From Methylomonas methanica MC09 (GTDB lineage Bacteria > Pseudomonadota > Gammaproteobacteria > Methylococcales > Methylomonadaceae), in the NCBI RefSeq assembly GCF_000214665.1, contig NC_015572.1, positions 2,604,001 through 2,668,000 on the forward strand: a DNA stretch of 64,000 bases, given 5' to 3'. A program made the position numbers and the translations under genes. Shown piece by piece: positions 46,190 through 54,499 of this stretch (the first letter of the stretch is position 1; the number at the start of each line of letters is the position of its first letter). Under the pieces are notes generated by a model, which saw only the letters and a list, made by a program, of their open reading frames with translations, was not told where the DNA came from and did no database searches.

Positions 46190-46683
46190 TGCCGCATAGG
46201 AAGTAAATCAAAATTCCGCTGTCTTGGTCTTCCCGACTTTCTTGCCGTGATGCGTTGTTGGGTTAATGCTTCTATTTGTGACGTAAACCGTTCGTTTCCA
46301 AGCGCCAGCCCTTTAATACTATTATCTCTGATTTCATGTAACAGGTCTGTTCCGACCTACGCTTTAAACAGATATCGGTAGGTGCCTAACCGCTCACCCA
46401 CAACGTGCCAATACGCTGATAAGTATGATTATTATAGCGAATATACAGGCGACCGATTGATTGCATCATCCGACTAATGGCATTTTCGTTCCAAGGTTTA
46501 CATAGCGGATGCAAATGATTTGTCATCAATATCCAGGCATGTACATAGACTTGATGCTTCAGAATCAGCTCTTTGAGCCGCTTTCATATCATCTGCTCCG
46601 GCAAAGCAGACCTGCCTGTTATTTCCTCGCTGCAGAATATGTTGAGGCTCACCAACTGACGCAACTCGGGCTAATCTTGCCGT
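46190..46683 (-). pseudogene. Decayed REP-associated (RAYT, IS200-like HUH) transposase, copy A
   Basis: Reading the minus strand in pieces recovers the order of a RAYT. First comes ARLARVASVGEPQHILQRGN NRQVCFAGADD from 46680, then a frameshift, then VYVHAWILMTNHLHPLC with the HUH-type H-x-H and MMQSIGRLYIRYNNHTYQR and GTLW. The central third is deleted. The C-terminus resumes at YRYLFKA, has an in-frame TAG, then ALGNERFTSQIEALTQQ and GRPRQRNFD. It cannot encode a working enzyme. The last 103 bases recur at 48300-48402. It occupies most of the 881-base gap before ndh. Confidence 0.75.
46208..46310. repeat. Direct repeat, copy A (RAYT 3' part)
   Basis: About 94% identical to 48300-48402 (six mismatches in 103 bases by eye, all transitions). 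It encodes the C-terminal RAYT tail on the minus strand. The two copies flank the ndh gene in the same orientation. Confidence 0.85.
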
Positions 46684-46948
46684 TGCGTCACCTAATGTGC
46701 GAGTCAAAGTGGCAATGTTGCCAGATAACTTTTTCTCTGGCCCCAATATATTTCATGTGTGCGTACTTCATGCATATTCGATATCGGCCAATGCCTTGCC
46801 GGACTAGACAAGAACTTGGTCTCACATGCTACAAAGAACATTGATAATATGTCCGGCAACGGTGTCTAGCTAATAAACCGAAATATCGAAAGTGGCCTTA
46901 CGATGCTTTGCCATCGAATCGTCAGGCTTAAATCACAGGTACTGAAAC

Positions 46949-48235
46949 ATGAATGACAACACTCGATCTCTACCCCACGTCGTTATCATCGGAGCAGGAT
47001 TCGGCGGTTTGGCAACCGCTCAGGTCTTGTCGAATCAGGCGATTCGCGTCACCGTAATCGACAAAGCCAATCACCACCTATTTCAACCGTTGCTTTATCA
47101 AGTTGCTACTGCCGAACTGACCGCTTCAGAAATTGCGGTTCCGATACGGCACGTATTTAAAAATGCAGCTAACGTCGAGGTCATTTTAGAAACCGTAAAG
47201 GGTATCGACGCCGAGCGGCAAACCGTGGCAACCGAAAGCGGCATGACAATCCAATACGATTTTCTGGTGCTGGCAACCGGGGCAAGGCCTAGTTATTTCA
47301 ACCATGACGGCTGGGAAAATTTTGCCCCCGGCCTCAAATCCATCGACGACGCCCACAGAATTAAAAACCTGATTTTATTGGCATTCGAGCGAGCCGAAAT
47401 CGAAACAGATCCTCAACGGCGGCGAGCCTTGCTTACTTTTGTGATCGTCGGAGGAGGTCCCACCGGAGTCGAACTCGCCGGAGCGGTAGCGGAAATCTCC
47501 AGAAAAGCGTTGGTCCACGAATTTCGGCATATCGCGCCCGAATCATCGCGTATCATTCTGGTCGACGCCGGCCCTAACATATTGAAAGGTTTCGACGAAA
47601 AACTTAGCAAACGAGCCTTGAAAGACCTGAAAAGCCTCGGCGTTGAAGTCATGAACGGTATCCGCGTGAAGTCTATCGGACCTGATTCGGTTGATTTGGA
47701 CGGAAACCAAATTTCAACGACCTCCGTAATTTGGGCCGCCGGTGTTACCGCTTCGCCAGCAGCCGAATGGCTGGGTATCCAAGCAGACCATAGCCAGCGG
47801 ATTCCGGTCGACGCGAACATGGCGGTCCGTGGCTTCGAACAAATTTACGCCATCGGCGATACCTCTAACTACGTGCCAGCAGGCAGCGACACCCCCTTGC
47901 CTGGCGTTGCCGCCGTCGCCAAGCAGCAAGGCAAGTTTCTCGGCCGTTATATTCTTGCCCTAGTTAGCGGCAAACCACTTCCCACCTTTAAGTATCGGGA
48001 TTTTGGCTCTATGGCAACCATAGGCCGCAATAAAGCGGTAGTCCGGCTACTCGGATGGCGTCTCACCGGGGCGTTTGCGTGGCTGCTTTGGGGCGTGGTT
48101 CATATCTATTTTTTGATCGGCTTTCCGCGCAGGTTTCGGGTAGCGTTTAATTGGTTTTGGAATTATTTCACCTCTCAGCGTAGCGTCCGCTTGATATTCA
48201 GCGATAGTCGTACTCCGCCCCAAAACTCGCCGTAA
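46949..48235 (+). CDS. ndh: Type II NADH dehydrogenase (NDH-2)
   Basis: 428 residues. FAD-binding GAGFGG at 15-20, quinone-side HHLFQPLLYQVATAEL at 42-57 and LATGARPSYF. The NADH-binding GGGPTGVELAG starts near residue 168, and YAIGDTSNY marks the second FAD segment. The C-terminal amphipathic/hydrophobic region (RLTGAFAWLLWGVVHIYFLIGF) attaches it to the membrane. It oxidises NADH and reduces quinone without pumping protons. It lies between two RAYT remnants in direct orientation, so the locus may be a mobile or rearranged segment. Confidence 0.93.
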   Translation: MNDNTRSLPHVVIIGAGFGGLATAQVLSNQAIRVTVIDKANHHLFQPLLYQVATAELTASEIAVPIRHVFKNAANVEVILETVKGIDAERQTVATESGMTIQYDFLVLATGARPSYFNHDGWENFAPGLKSIDDAHRIKNLILLAFERAEIETDPQRRRALLTFVIVGGGPTGVELAGAVAEISRKALVHEFRHIAPESSRIILVDAGPNILKGFDEKLSKRALKDLKSLGVEVMNGIRVKSIGPDSVDLDGNQISTTSVIWAAGVTASPAAEWLGIQADHSQRIPVDANMAVRGFEQIYAIGDTSNYVPAGSDTPLPGVAAVAKQQGKFLGRYILALVSGKPLPTFKYRDFGSMATIGRNKAVVRLLGWRLTGAFAWLLWGVVHIYFLIGFPRRFRVAFNWFWNYFTSQRSVRLIFSDSRTPPQNSP

Positions 48236-48289
48236 ACTGACTTTTAAACGAAGCCGTTATTCTGGAAATATTCGAGGTCAGAGTAACAG

Positions 48290-48455
48290 TTATGGCTCAT
48301 CAAAATTCCGCTGTCTTGGCCTTCCCGGCTTTCTTGCCGTGACGCATTGTTGGGTTAATGCTTCTATTTGCGACGTAAACCGTTCGTTTCCAAGCGCCAA
48401 CCGTTTATTAATATTCTTTCTCAGCAATTGGGGCAACTAGCGCTAATCTCGCCAT
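48290..48455 (-). pseudogene. Internally deleted RAYT transposase remnant, copy B
   Basis: About 166 bases. The minus strand starts MARLALVAPIAEKEY then stop. It continues after an internal deletion with LALGNERFTSQIEALTQQ, GRPRQRNFDEP and a TAA stop. The N-terminal block matches copy A at 46661-46690 and the C-terminal block matches 46208-46310. Only the two ends of the gene remain. Confidence 0.75.
48300..48402. repeat. Direct repeat, copy B (RAYT 3' part)
   Basis: Partner of 46208-46310 in the same orientation, offset 2092 bases, with ndh between them. Confidence 0.85.
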
Positions 48456-48473
48456 GCGGCATGTTAGCCTTTG

Positions 48474-48845
48474 CTAAGAGAACCAAAGTATTGCCCCCTT
48501 ACCGTCAGCTGCAGCGGTTTTATAAAATGAACAAAGAATACGGTAGTTTCCCAAGATGTATTCTAGGGCCTCGATACCGTCACGGACGCACATGTCGCTA
48601 AGATATATATCCGCAGCCTGCATGGCTGCGGGATTATATTTTGATTCAAACGCTTTTTGGTCAATTGAGGCCAAAGCAGCGGCGAAAGTTTTAACTTGTT
48701 GTGGTTCTAAAACCCTTGCTGGCCCGTAACCAATATCTTCGCCAACCTCTTCACCACCGAGAATTGCCCAGGACAGCGGATTTGAAGTGACGTCGGCACT
48801 ATCAGAAAGCATGAAATGTATACAGCCCGTAGGTCCGATTAGCAA
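48474..48845 (-). pseudogene. DUF1877 (YfbM-like) protein, N-terminus lost
   Basis: 123 residues from a TTG. Similarity to DUF1877 starts almost at once: CIHFMLS, NPLSWAILGGEEVGEDIGYG, ARVLEPQQVKTFAAAL, NPAAMQAADIY, EALEYILGNYRILCSFYKTAA and the terminal ILWFS. Complete members have about 60-70 residues before the IHF-LL segment. Here that part is replaced by a palindromic repeat (48834-48902), and the TTG lies inside the first palindrome. Probably a truncated, non-functional gene. Confidence 0.7.
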
Positions 48846-48965
48846 CGCGTAATCGGACGCATGATCAAAACATAACCTCCGATTACGCTAACGCTAATCG
48901 GAGCTACGCGAGCTACCATGCCAGTCGCATCCGGATTCCATTTCATTTCATCCAGGCTACGCTGG
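48834..48965. repeat. Composite palindromic repeat (two TCCGATTA hairpins plus a third imperfect stem)
   Basis: 48834-48857 reads TCCGATTA, 8-base loop, TAATCGGA. 48878-48902 reads TCCGATTA, 9-base loop, TAATCGGA. Both stems are perfect and share the same arms. 48927-48960 contains CCGGATTCC...ATCCAGG, an imperfect stem resembling dispersed GTAGCCNGGATG...GGAATCCGG repeats of proteobacteria. The element separates the truncated DUF1877 frame from the cyclase-like gene. Confidence 0.7.
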
Positions 48966-48987
48966 CTGTAATACAATTTTTGAAATT

Positions 48988-49811
48988 CTATATAACTATT
49001 TTTTCGGAATCTCTGTTTTTTTTGCTCAAATATGTGCTGTTGAAATATTGTGCTAGCCATACATATTTTTTTCTAATTGAGTCGTCATTACGATAAGCAG
49101 TAAGGTTGGACGAAATGTGAGTTCTGAAATTATCCGGCCAATCTCGCCAATAGCGAGGGTTATTTTGTATATTCACTTCATTGAATTCTTTGCAATAAAC
49201 CTCTCTCGCAGCTTCCCAACTGGCTTTTCCAAGTGAAAATTCAACTGCATTAATAAACTCTAAGTTGTCATTTGCATCCCTTTTTACAGGCATAAAACCA
49301 AAAGCTTGGTCTACGTGCGGCCCGACCCTAAAACCTAAAGGAACTAGATCGGGCAAAGATATATCTGGATCAAGGATGATTCGCGGGTGCTTTGCTTGCT
49401 CGGTTTCCAACAAGTATGCCCTGACTAAAGCGGGGCCATATATAATATTTCCAGAATGATGTATCAGGCCTAGAGTTAAAGCACCCCTGAAAAAAACTCC
49501 AATATTTGCCATTTCCGTGAACAAGTGGCACAAGAATAAAATTAGCAGATTTTGATTTTCACATCCACTGCTTGTTGTAACGACAATACAGTCGGAAAAA
49601 GATGTAACACGAAAATCTGGATCTATTCCAAACTGCTCAAACCCGACTTCTTGCTTCAAGAAATTGACGTAACTTTGTCCGATATCTCTATGCAGTATAT
49701 GGTTGATTTTTTAAGCAAAAAATCATTAGATACACTTTCTTTAATAATATTTTTAAAGCCCAGTATATCTATAAAAACCAAATATCGTTCTTCGTATATC
49801 TCAGCTTTCAT
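48988..49811 (-). pseudogene. Cyclase-fold protein (class III-like, Pycsar-cyclase-type pattern), frameshifted
   Basis: Two frames join into one protein of about 274 residues. The first, from an ATG at 49811, reads MKAEIYEERYLVFIDILGFK and ends ...NDFLLKK. The second resumes after an A6 run (minus strand, 49712-49707) as INHILHRDIGQSYVNFLKQE and runs to 48988. FIDILGFK and FSDCIVV have the spacing of the two metal aspartates of class III nucleotidyl cyclases. FFRGALTLG...IYGPALVRAYLLE and ...HPRIILD are typical of stand-alone bacterial cyclase-like proteins, including some antiphage Pycsar cyclases. No effector gene is adjacent. A 1-base loss in an A7 run would explain the break. Catalytic function is an inference. 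Confidence 0.55.
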
Positions 49812-49931
49812 CGCTACTGCCCAATTGTGTAACTATCTAACCATTGATTTTCACGCAAATCTGCCTGCATATTGATAAATTGCAATTCACTATAACCGGC
49901 AATACTCCCCTGTCAAGCGCATAGTCCCACA

Positions 49932-49954
49932 GCAGACGGCGCAAAGCCGACTGC
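49932..49954 (-). terminator. Candidate terminator hairpin after the eCIS operon
   Basis: GCAGACGGC, loop GCAAA, GCCGACTGC: eight of nine pairs match. It lies about 30 bases past the stop of the TPR gene. No U tract follows, so termination is uncertain. Confidence 0.3.
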
Positions 49955-49982
49955 CTGAAATCTTATGCTCCATTAACCCGCT

Positions 49983-50957
49983 TCAATCCCGCACAAACTC
50001 CGAAATTTTCTGCCGGTACGGCGAATCGGATTGTTCCAATGCCTGCCACACGTCAATAGCCTGTGGTTTATCGCCGGTCTGATACAGGCTCAGGCCGTAA
50101 TAAAACACCACTCTGTCATTATGGCTGTCGTTGCGATACAGATATTGCATGTGTTCCAACGCGGCTTGATTCTGGCTTTGCGAGAGCAATAACACGGCCA
50201 AATCCAACCGCACGGACGTCGCCTCGGGATAATAGTTAAGCAGGGTTTTAAAATAGCCCAAAGCCTGCTGCGTGTCGCCCAGGCTCATGTAGACGTAACC
50301 CAAATGCCTTAAGGCGCTGTAATTGGCGGCATCCAGCGACAACGCCTTTTGCAGGATTTCCCGCGCGGACCCGTAATCCTGGCGCAGAAACAGGCTGACA
50401 CCCAGCTGGGCCCAGGCATCGGCATAACCGGGGTTAATTTCCAGCGCTTGCCGGTACCAGTCTATCGCTTCCGGGTGGCGATTTTGCATGGCGATAGCAC
50501 CGGCCAGCGAGGTAATGATACGGGCATCGTATTGGGCATTCCGATAGGCTTGCCGCCAGGCATTTTCCGCACCGGCTGCATCGCCCATGTTCAGCCGCAA
50601 CCGGCCCAAATTGTCCCAGACCTGTGCATTGGCCGGGTCCAGATTGGCGGCCTTGAGCAATAAATCCAGACCATCCTGCACCGAGCCGGTCATCGCCAGC
50701 ACTTGGCCTAAATTACCCAGGAAGTTGGCATTTTTCGGCGCCAGCTCCACGGCCTGCTGCAAATGATGCAAAGCCTCCTTCCAATGTCGTTGCTGTGCCA
50801 GCAAAAAGCCCAGATTGTTATGACTGGTGGCGTTACCGGCGTCGATGTCCAGCGCCTGCCGGTAGCAATCGGCGGCCTTGCTGAGTTTGCCCTGCAAATG
50901 CAATTGGGTGCCCTGGGCATTCAACTCGGTAATCTGTTGCTGGGTGGTGGCATCCAT
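49983..50957 (-). CDS. Tetratricopeptide-repeat protein, last gene of the eCIS operon
   Basis: 324 residues made of about nine TPR units from residue 5 to 315 (for example AADCYRQALDIDAGNATSHN and AIDWYRQALEINPGYADAW). No signal peptide, so probably a cytosolic scaffold. Its ATG overlaps the stop of the DUF4157 gene by one base (TGATG), indicating translational coupling. It may act in loading or assembling the injection system or its cargo; that is inference from position only. Confidence 0.85.
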   Translation of the reverse strand: MDATTQQQITELNAQGTQLHLQGKLSKAADCYRQALDIDAGNATSHNNLGFLLAQQRHWKEALHHLQQAVELAPKNANFLGNLGQVLAMTGSVQDGLDLLLKAANLDPANAQVWDNLGRLRLNMGDAAGAENAWRQAYRNAQYDARIITSLAGAIAMQNRHPEAIDWYRQALEINPGYADAWAQLGVSLFLRQDYGSAREILQKALSLDAANYSALRHLGYVYMSLGDTQQALGYFKTLLNYYPEATSVRLDLAVLLLSQSQNQAALEHMQYLYRNDSHNDRVVFYYGLSLYQTGDKPQAIDVWQALEQSDSPYRQKISEFVRD

Positions 50958-53900
50958 CAGGCTATCCTGTCGATCAAACCGCTCAAAATGTCATCGGTAT
51001 CGATGTTGGGGGTTTCGAATTGTACATCGCTTAAGGCGATATCAAATGGCTGGCCTTCGCGATAGTGAATCGGGAACCGCACACCGAAGGTCAGATCGGA
51101 ACCGTATTCGAAGGAGGCAAAATTCCAACGCTGTTCGTACACGGTAACCCACAAGGCTTCCACTTCCACGTAACCGGAAATATCGAACACGAATCGCGGT
51201 TGCGCGTGAATGTAGCCTTCGGCATTGATCTCCAGACCGGTAGTCGGCGTCCAATCGAAGTTTACCGAGGCCTCCGCGGCACCGGCGATGCCCAGCTGGC
51301 CGCCGATTTCCAGCCCGCCGGTGGCGCTGGCACCGGGTATGCCCAAGCCGATGCCGGCCCGAACGAACAAACGCACGCCGGCATCGGCCGGCACATTCAA
51401 ATGCGCACCGCCGGAAATATGCGTATTTTCTTCATGACTGGGATTATATTCCACCCGCAGATTCATTTGGTCCAATTGGCCGGGCCCGAAGCCGGCCACC
51501 GCGTCCGCACCGCCGGCGATGCGGGCGACGATACCCGGCACGATGGGTATCGAGGTGCCGACCGAAAACAAATTGCGTTCCACCTGTTTACGCGGCAACA
51601 GTTCTACCGCGCTGGGCAGACCGATTTCGCCGACCACCGTGACTTCGCCGTTGGGGGCAAAGGCAATCCCTACCGTGCCTTGCAGCCAGGGAGCAATCTG
51701 CAGAGTGGCGGAGCCGCTGCCGTACATGATCATGGTTTCGGTCGCCTCGCCGGTAGGCTGGCCGGCGTTATCCAAGGCCCGGTTGGTCGCCCCGACCGTC
51801 GCTTCGCCCGCCAACATGCCGCGCTGAAATTGCGCGTGGCCTTCGATAATGATCGCGCCGTTGTCGTAACGGATCGCCAAGCGACTGTCGAAACCGGGAA
51901 TATCCGGCACCGCCTCGCCGCTGGCGCTGATACCGTATGCGCCTTCCGCGGAGCGGGTCAATTCCACGCTGACCTGTCCGCTACGAATACCCGGAATATC
52001 CGACGACAAGCCGAAGCTGCCGCCGACCATAAACCCGTCCTGTTCCGAATAACTGACATTCATGCTGCCGCGCTCTACGCCGGGAATATCCAGTTCCGCG
52101 TCCCCCGAGGCGCTAAAACCCTGTTCGTTAAAACTGACGGCGATGGTGGCATTGCGTATGCCCGGCACCTTGGAACCCGGAATACCGATGCGCCCTTCCC
52201 CATAAAACGCATTGTCGACATAGCCCAGCGTGACCTGGGCCGGATCGAAAATCTCCGAATTAAAATTAAACGCGCCCTCCACGCCCAAATGCCGGTCGCT
52301 GCCCAGACGCCCGCGCAAATAGCCGCTGCCGAGTTGCTCGACGGCGAAATCGACCTGCCCTTCCACCGCCAGACCGCGAGTACCAGCGGATACGGTTAAC
52401 GAACATTCGCTCACCTGCAACGGCGGCGGCGCGGCAATATCGTTAATGCTGAAGGTTTTGGAGAAGGTAATGTCGCGGCCGCTGAGCTCGAAATCGATAC
52501 TGGAATCCTGTAATAACGGCAACGAAGGTAAAATTTGCCCCTGTACGATTAAACCCTGTGCGGGGTCTATTTCCCAATGGTCGATGGAAATCGGACTGGC
52601 TTGCTTATGTTCCAAAACCGAACTGCTTTCACCGTCGGCCAGGCGATGCAGGCCCATCAGCAACGGAAAGCGCGCCATGGGCGCCAAACCTACCCGCTCG
52701 GAGCCTTCCAGGGATTTGATGACCAACGGCTCGTCAATGTTTTTACCGGCAAAGTGCGGCGAATCGTCGGGTAACCGAATGTTGAAGCGCAGCAAGTCGT
52801 CGTTATCGACATTGTCGATTTTGGTCAGACGAAACGGCGCCAGCATGTCCCGGTATTCGTTTTGCCGGTTGGGGTCTATAGTCTGCCGGCGGGTGCCGAA
52901 TAAAATCATGCGCTTATTCGCCGGCACCTGCGCATCCAGATCGGCTGGAGTACGGTAAAAAATCCGCGCGGTAGCGCCGGCATCCGGTTGCAAGGCGTTG
53001 ATATGCTCACCGCTTTCGATGTCGGTTTGCGACCAGACGTTATTGCCGCTGGCGCCGATGGCCTCGCCGGCGGTCGCATTCATAAATTTCAAGCTCAGCC
53101 GGGATTTCAATTGGGCATTGCTCCACTCGCTGAACGCTTTGCCGTCATAAGTATCGCTGTTGTTCTGTCTAAACCGGTCCAACGCCGAATCGATGGCTTG
53201 GTCGAGATTGCGCACTTTGACGTTGCGGTTGATGTTGCCGTCCAGCAGAAAAAAGTTCGCCATGACATGCACATCGTCGCGCAGGCTGAAATCGCCGGTC
53301 GGCAAACGGGCGCCGAAACGTTGTTCCAGCATATGGTCGACATCGTAACTGCCCATGGCCCGGCGGTTGCTGCTGGTGGAAGCGTGCGGGTTGCCGGTTT
53401 TATCCCAACGCGGAATCGCCGCCTGGCGTGCGCACTCTTCCAGAGAACTGCCGTTTAAAAATTCGGTACTGCGGCCTCGGCCTTCGCTGGCGCGCGGATA
53501 GTCGTGCGCGGAAGGTACCTCGAACAAATAGCACGATGGCGTGGTGCCCGCCCCCAACCGCCGGCCGGCAATCGCCTGTAATTTATCGCGGGTGGTCTGC
53601 ACGCCGATGCCGTCCCGCCAGACTTCGGTTTGGTCGTTGCGCGCCCGGCTGTAGGCCTTGTGGTGAATGAACGGCGCTCTGCTGGTGTAGGCGCTGAGTA
53701 ATTCCGACGGTACCGCCAGACTCGGAAATTCGATAAAGCCGGTCTTCTTTTCGCCGAAACGCGCGCCCGCCGCGGTATCGGTGACTTCCCGCTGTACCAG
53801 CCCTATCGACCCGTTTTGCTGCACCACATGCGTCAATTCATGCGCCAGTAATTTGCGCCCTTCCGCGCTATCCGGCGCATATTCGCCGGTGCCGAAGACG

Positions 53901-54499
53901 ATATCGTGGCCCACCGTAAACGCCCTGGCGTTGATGCCGGCCGTCAACGCCGCGGCCTCGCCGCCGGTATGAATGCGCACGCCGGAAAAATCGGCCTGCA
54001 GTTGTTGCTGCATATCCTGTTTCACCGCATCCGGCAGCGGCTCGCCCTTGCCGCGCAAATTATCGATGTGTTGTTCGGTGGCCGGGTCGATTTGCGGCGC
54101 GTCGCCCTCGGCTTGCAGGTTCGGCTTATCTTCTTTTTTATCAAGCTTGTCGTCGGTTTTGCGGCTCAGGGTCGATGCCGGCTTTTTGTCCTCGGCTGCC
54201 GGTTTGCGGGATAAGGTTTGCTGCGCGTCGCCCAAGTCCTCGCCGGGCTGTAAAGTCGCGCGTTGTACGCTGTTCTTCTCGGCGGAAGCGGCCGGTTTGG
54301 CAGCGCGACTGACCCGTTCCGCAACCTGATCGGCCTGTTGTTCGTGAGTGTCGCCGGGCTGGCTGACCTTCATTTTGGCTTGCAAATACCCGGGCGTCTT
54401 CTTATCCGCCGCCCGCGCCACCGGCTTTTCCGGCGCGGGTTTGACGGCTTTATTCAGGGTTTGCGGTTTGCGTTTCAAACCTTGCGCGTTGTCCATCAT
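50957..54499 (-). CDS. DUF4157 eCIS-associated protein with HNH-like motif and beta repeats (candidate cargo/toxin)
   Basis: 1180 residues. Residues 1-150 are a Lys/Ala/Glu-rich disordered segment with SRK/SRA repeats. DUF4157 covers about 150-228 (DFSGVRIHTGGEAAALTAG, GHDIVFGTGEYAPDS, then HELTHVVQQ with a zincin motif at 220-224). A second domain (about 240-470) has YDVDHMLEQ (385-393) followed by NFFLLDGNINRNVKV, an HNH/D-x-DH-like pattern. From about 690 there are beta repeats built around IPG (LDIPGVERGSMNVSY, DIPGIRSGQVSVEL, DIPGFDSRLAIRY), then a beta-rich end. DUF4157 is a recurrent domain of eCIS loci. The protein is therefore a candidate effector or surface component. Its start overlaps the ATPase stop by four bases. 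Confidence 0.8.
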   Translation of the reverse strand: MMDNAQGLKRKPQTLNKAVKPAPEKPVARAADKKTPGYLQAKMKVSQPGDTHEQQADQVAERVSRAAKPAASAEKNSVQRATLQPGEDLGDAQQTLSRKPAAEDKKPASTLSRKTDDKLDKKEDKPNLQAEGDAPQIDPATEQHIDNLRGKGEPLPDAVKQDMQQQLQADFSGVRIHTGGEAAALTAGINARAFTVGHDIVFGTGEYAPDSAEGRKLLAHELTHVVQQNGSIGLVQREVTDTAAGARFGEKKTGFIEFPSLAVPSELLSAYTSRAPFIHHKAYSRARNDQTEVWRDGIGVQTTRDKLQAIAGRRLGAGTTPSCYLFEVPSAHDYPRASEGRGRSTEFLNGSSLEECARQAAIPRWDKTGNPHASTSSNRRAMGSYDVDHMLEQRFGARLPTGDFSLRDDVHVMANFFLLDGNINRNVKVRNLDQAIDSALDRFRQNNSDTYDGKAFSEWSNAQLKSRLSLKFMNATAGEAIGASGNNVWSQTDIESGEHINALQPDAGATARIFYRTPADLDAQVPANKRMILFGTRRQTIDPNRQNEYRDMLAPFRLTKIDNVDNDDLLRFNIRLPDDSPHFAGKNIDEPLVIKSLEGSERVGLAPMARFPLLMGLHRLADGESSSVLEHKQASPISIDHWEIDPAQGLIVQGQILPSLPLLQDSSIDFELSGRDITFSKTFSINDIAAPPPLQVSECSLTVSAGTRGLAVEGQVDFAVEQLGSGYLRGRLGSDRHLGVEGAFNFNSEIFDPAQVTLGYVDNAFYGEGRIGIPGSKVPGIRNATIAVSFNEQGFSASGDAELDIPGVERGSMNVSYSEQDGFMVGGSFGLSSDIPGIRSGQVSVELTRSAEGAYGISASGEAVPDIPGFDSRLAIRYDNGAIIIEGHAQFQRGMLAGEATVGATNRALDNAGQPTGEATETMIMYGSGSATLQIAPWLQGTVGIAFAPNGEVTVVGEIGLPSAVELLPRKQVERNLFSVGTSIPIVPGIVARIAGGADAVAGFGPGQLDQMNLRVEYNPSHEENTHISGGAHLNVPADAGVRLFVRAGIGLGIPGASATGGLEIGGQLGIAGAAEASVNFDWTPTTGLEINAEGYIHAQPRFVFDISGYVEVEALWVTVYEQRWNFASFEYGSDLTFGVRFPIHYREGQPFDIALSDVQFETPNIDTDDILSGLIDRIA

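Noticed and set aside
46498..46746. 82-residue minus-strand frame taken as a gene
   Set aside because: Its middle is the start of a RAYT transposase, followed by a frameshift; treated as part of a pseudogene.
48839..49060. 73-residue minus-strand frame between DUF1877 and the cyclase-like gene
   Set aside because: Reads through the palindromic repeat and shows no DUF1877 N-terminal similarity.
51065..52399. 444-residue open frame antisense to the DUF4157 gene
   Set aside because: Mirror of a long GC-rich coding sequence; composition dominated by Arg, Gly and His, with no domain or ribosome site. Several other long antisense frames (for example 25110-25685, 38466-39062, 42160-42840) were rejected for the same reason.
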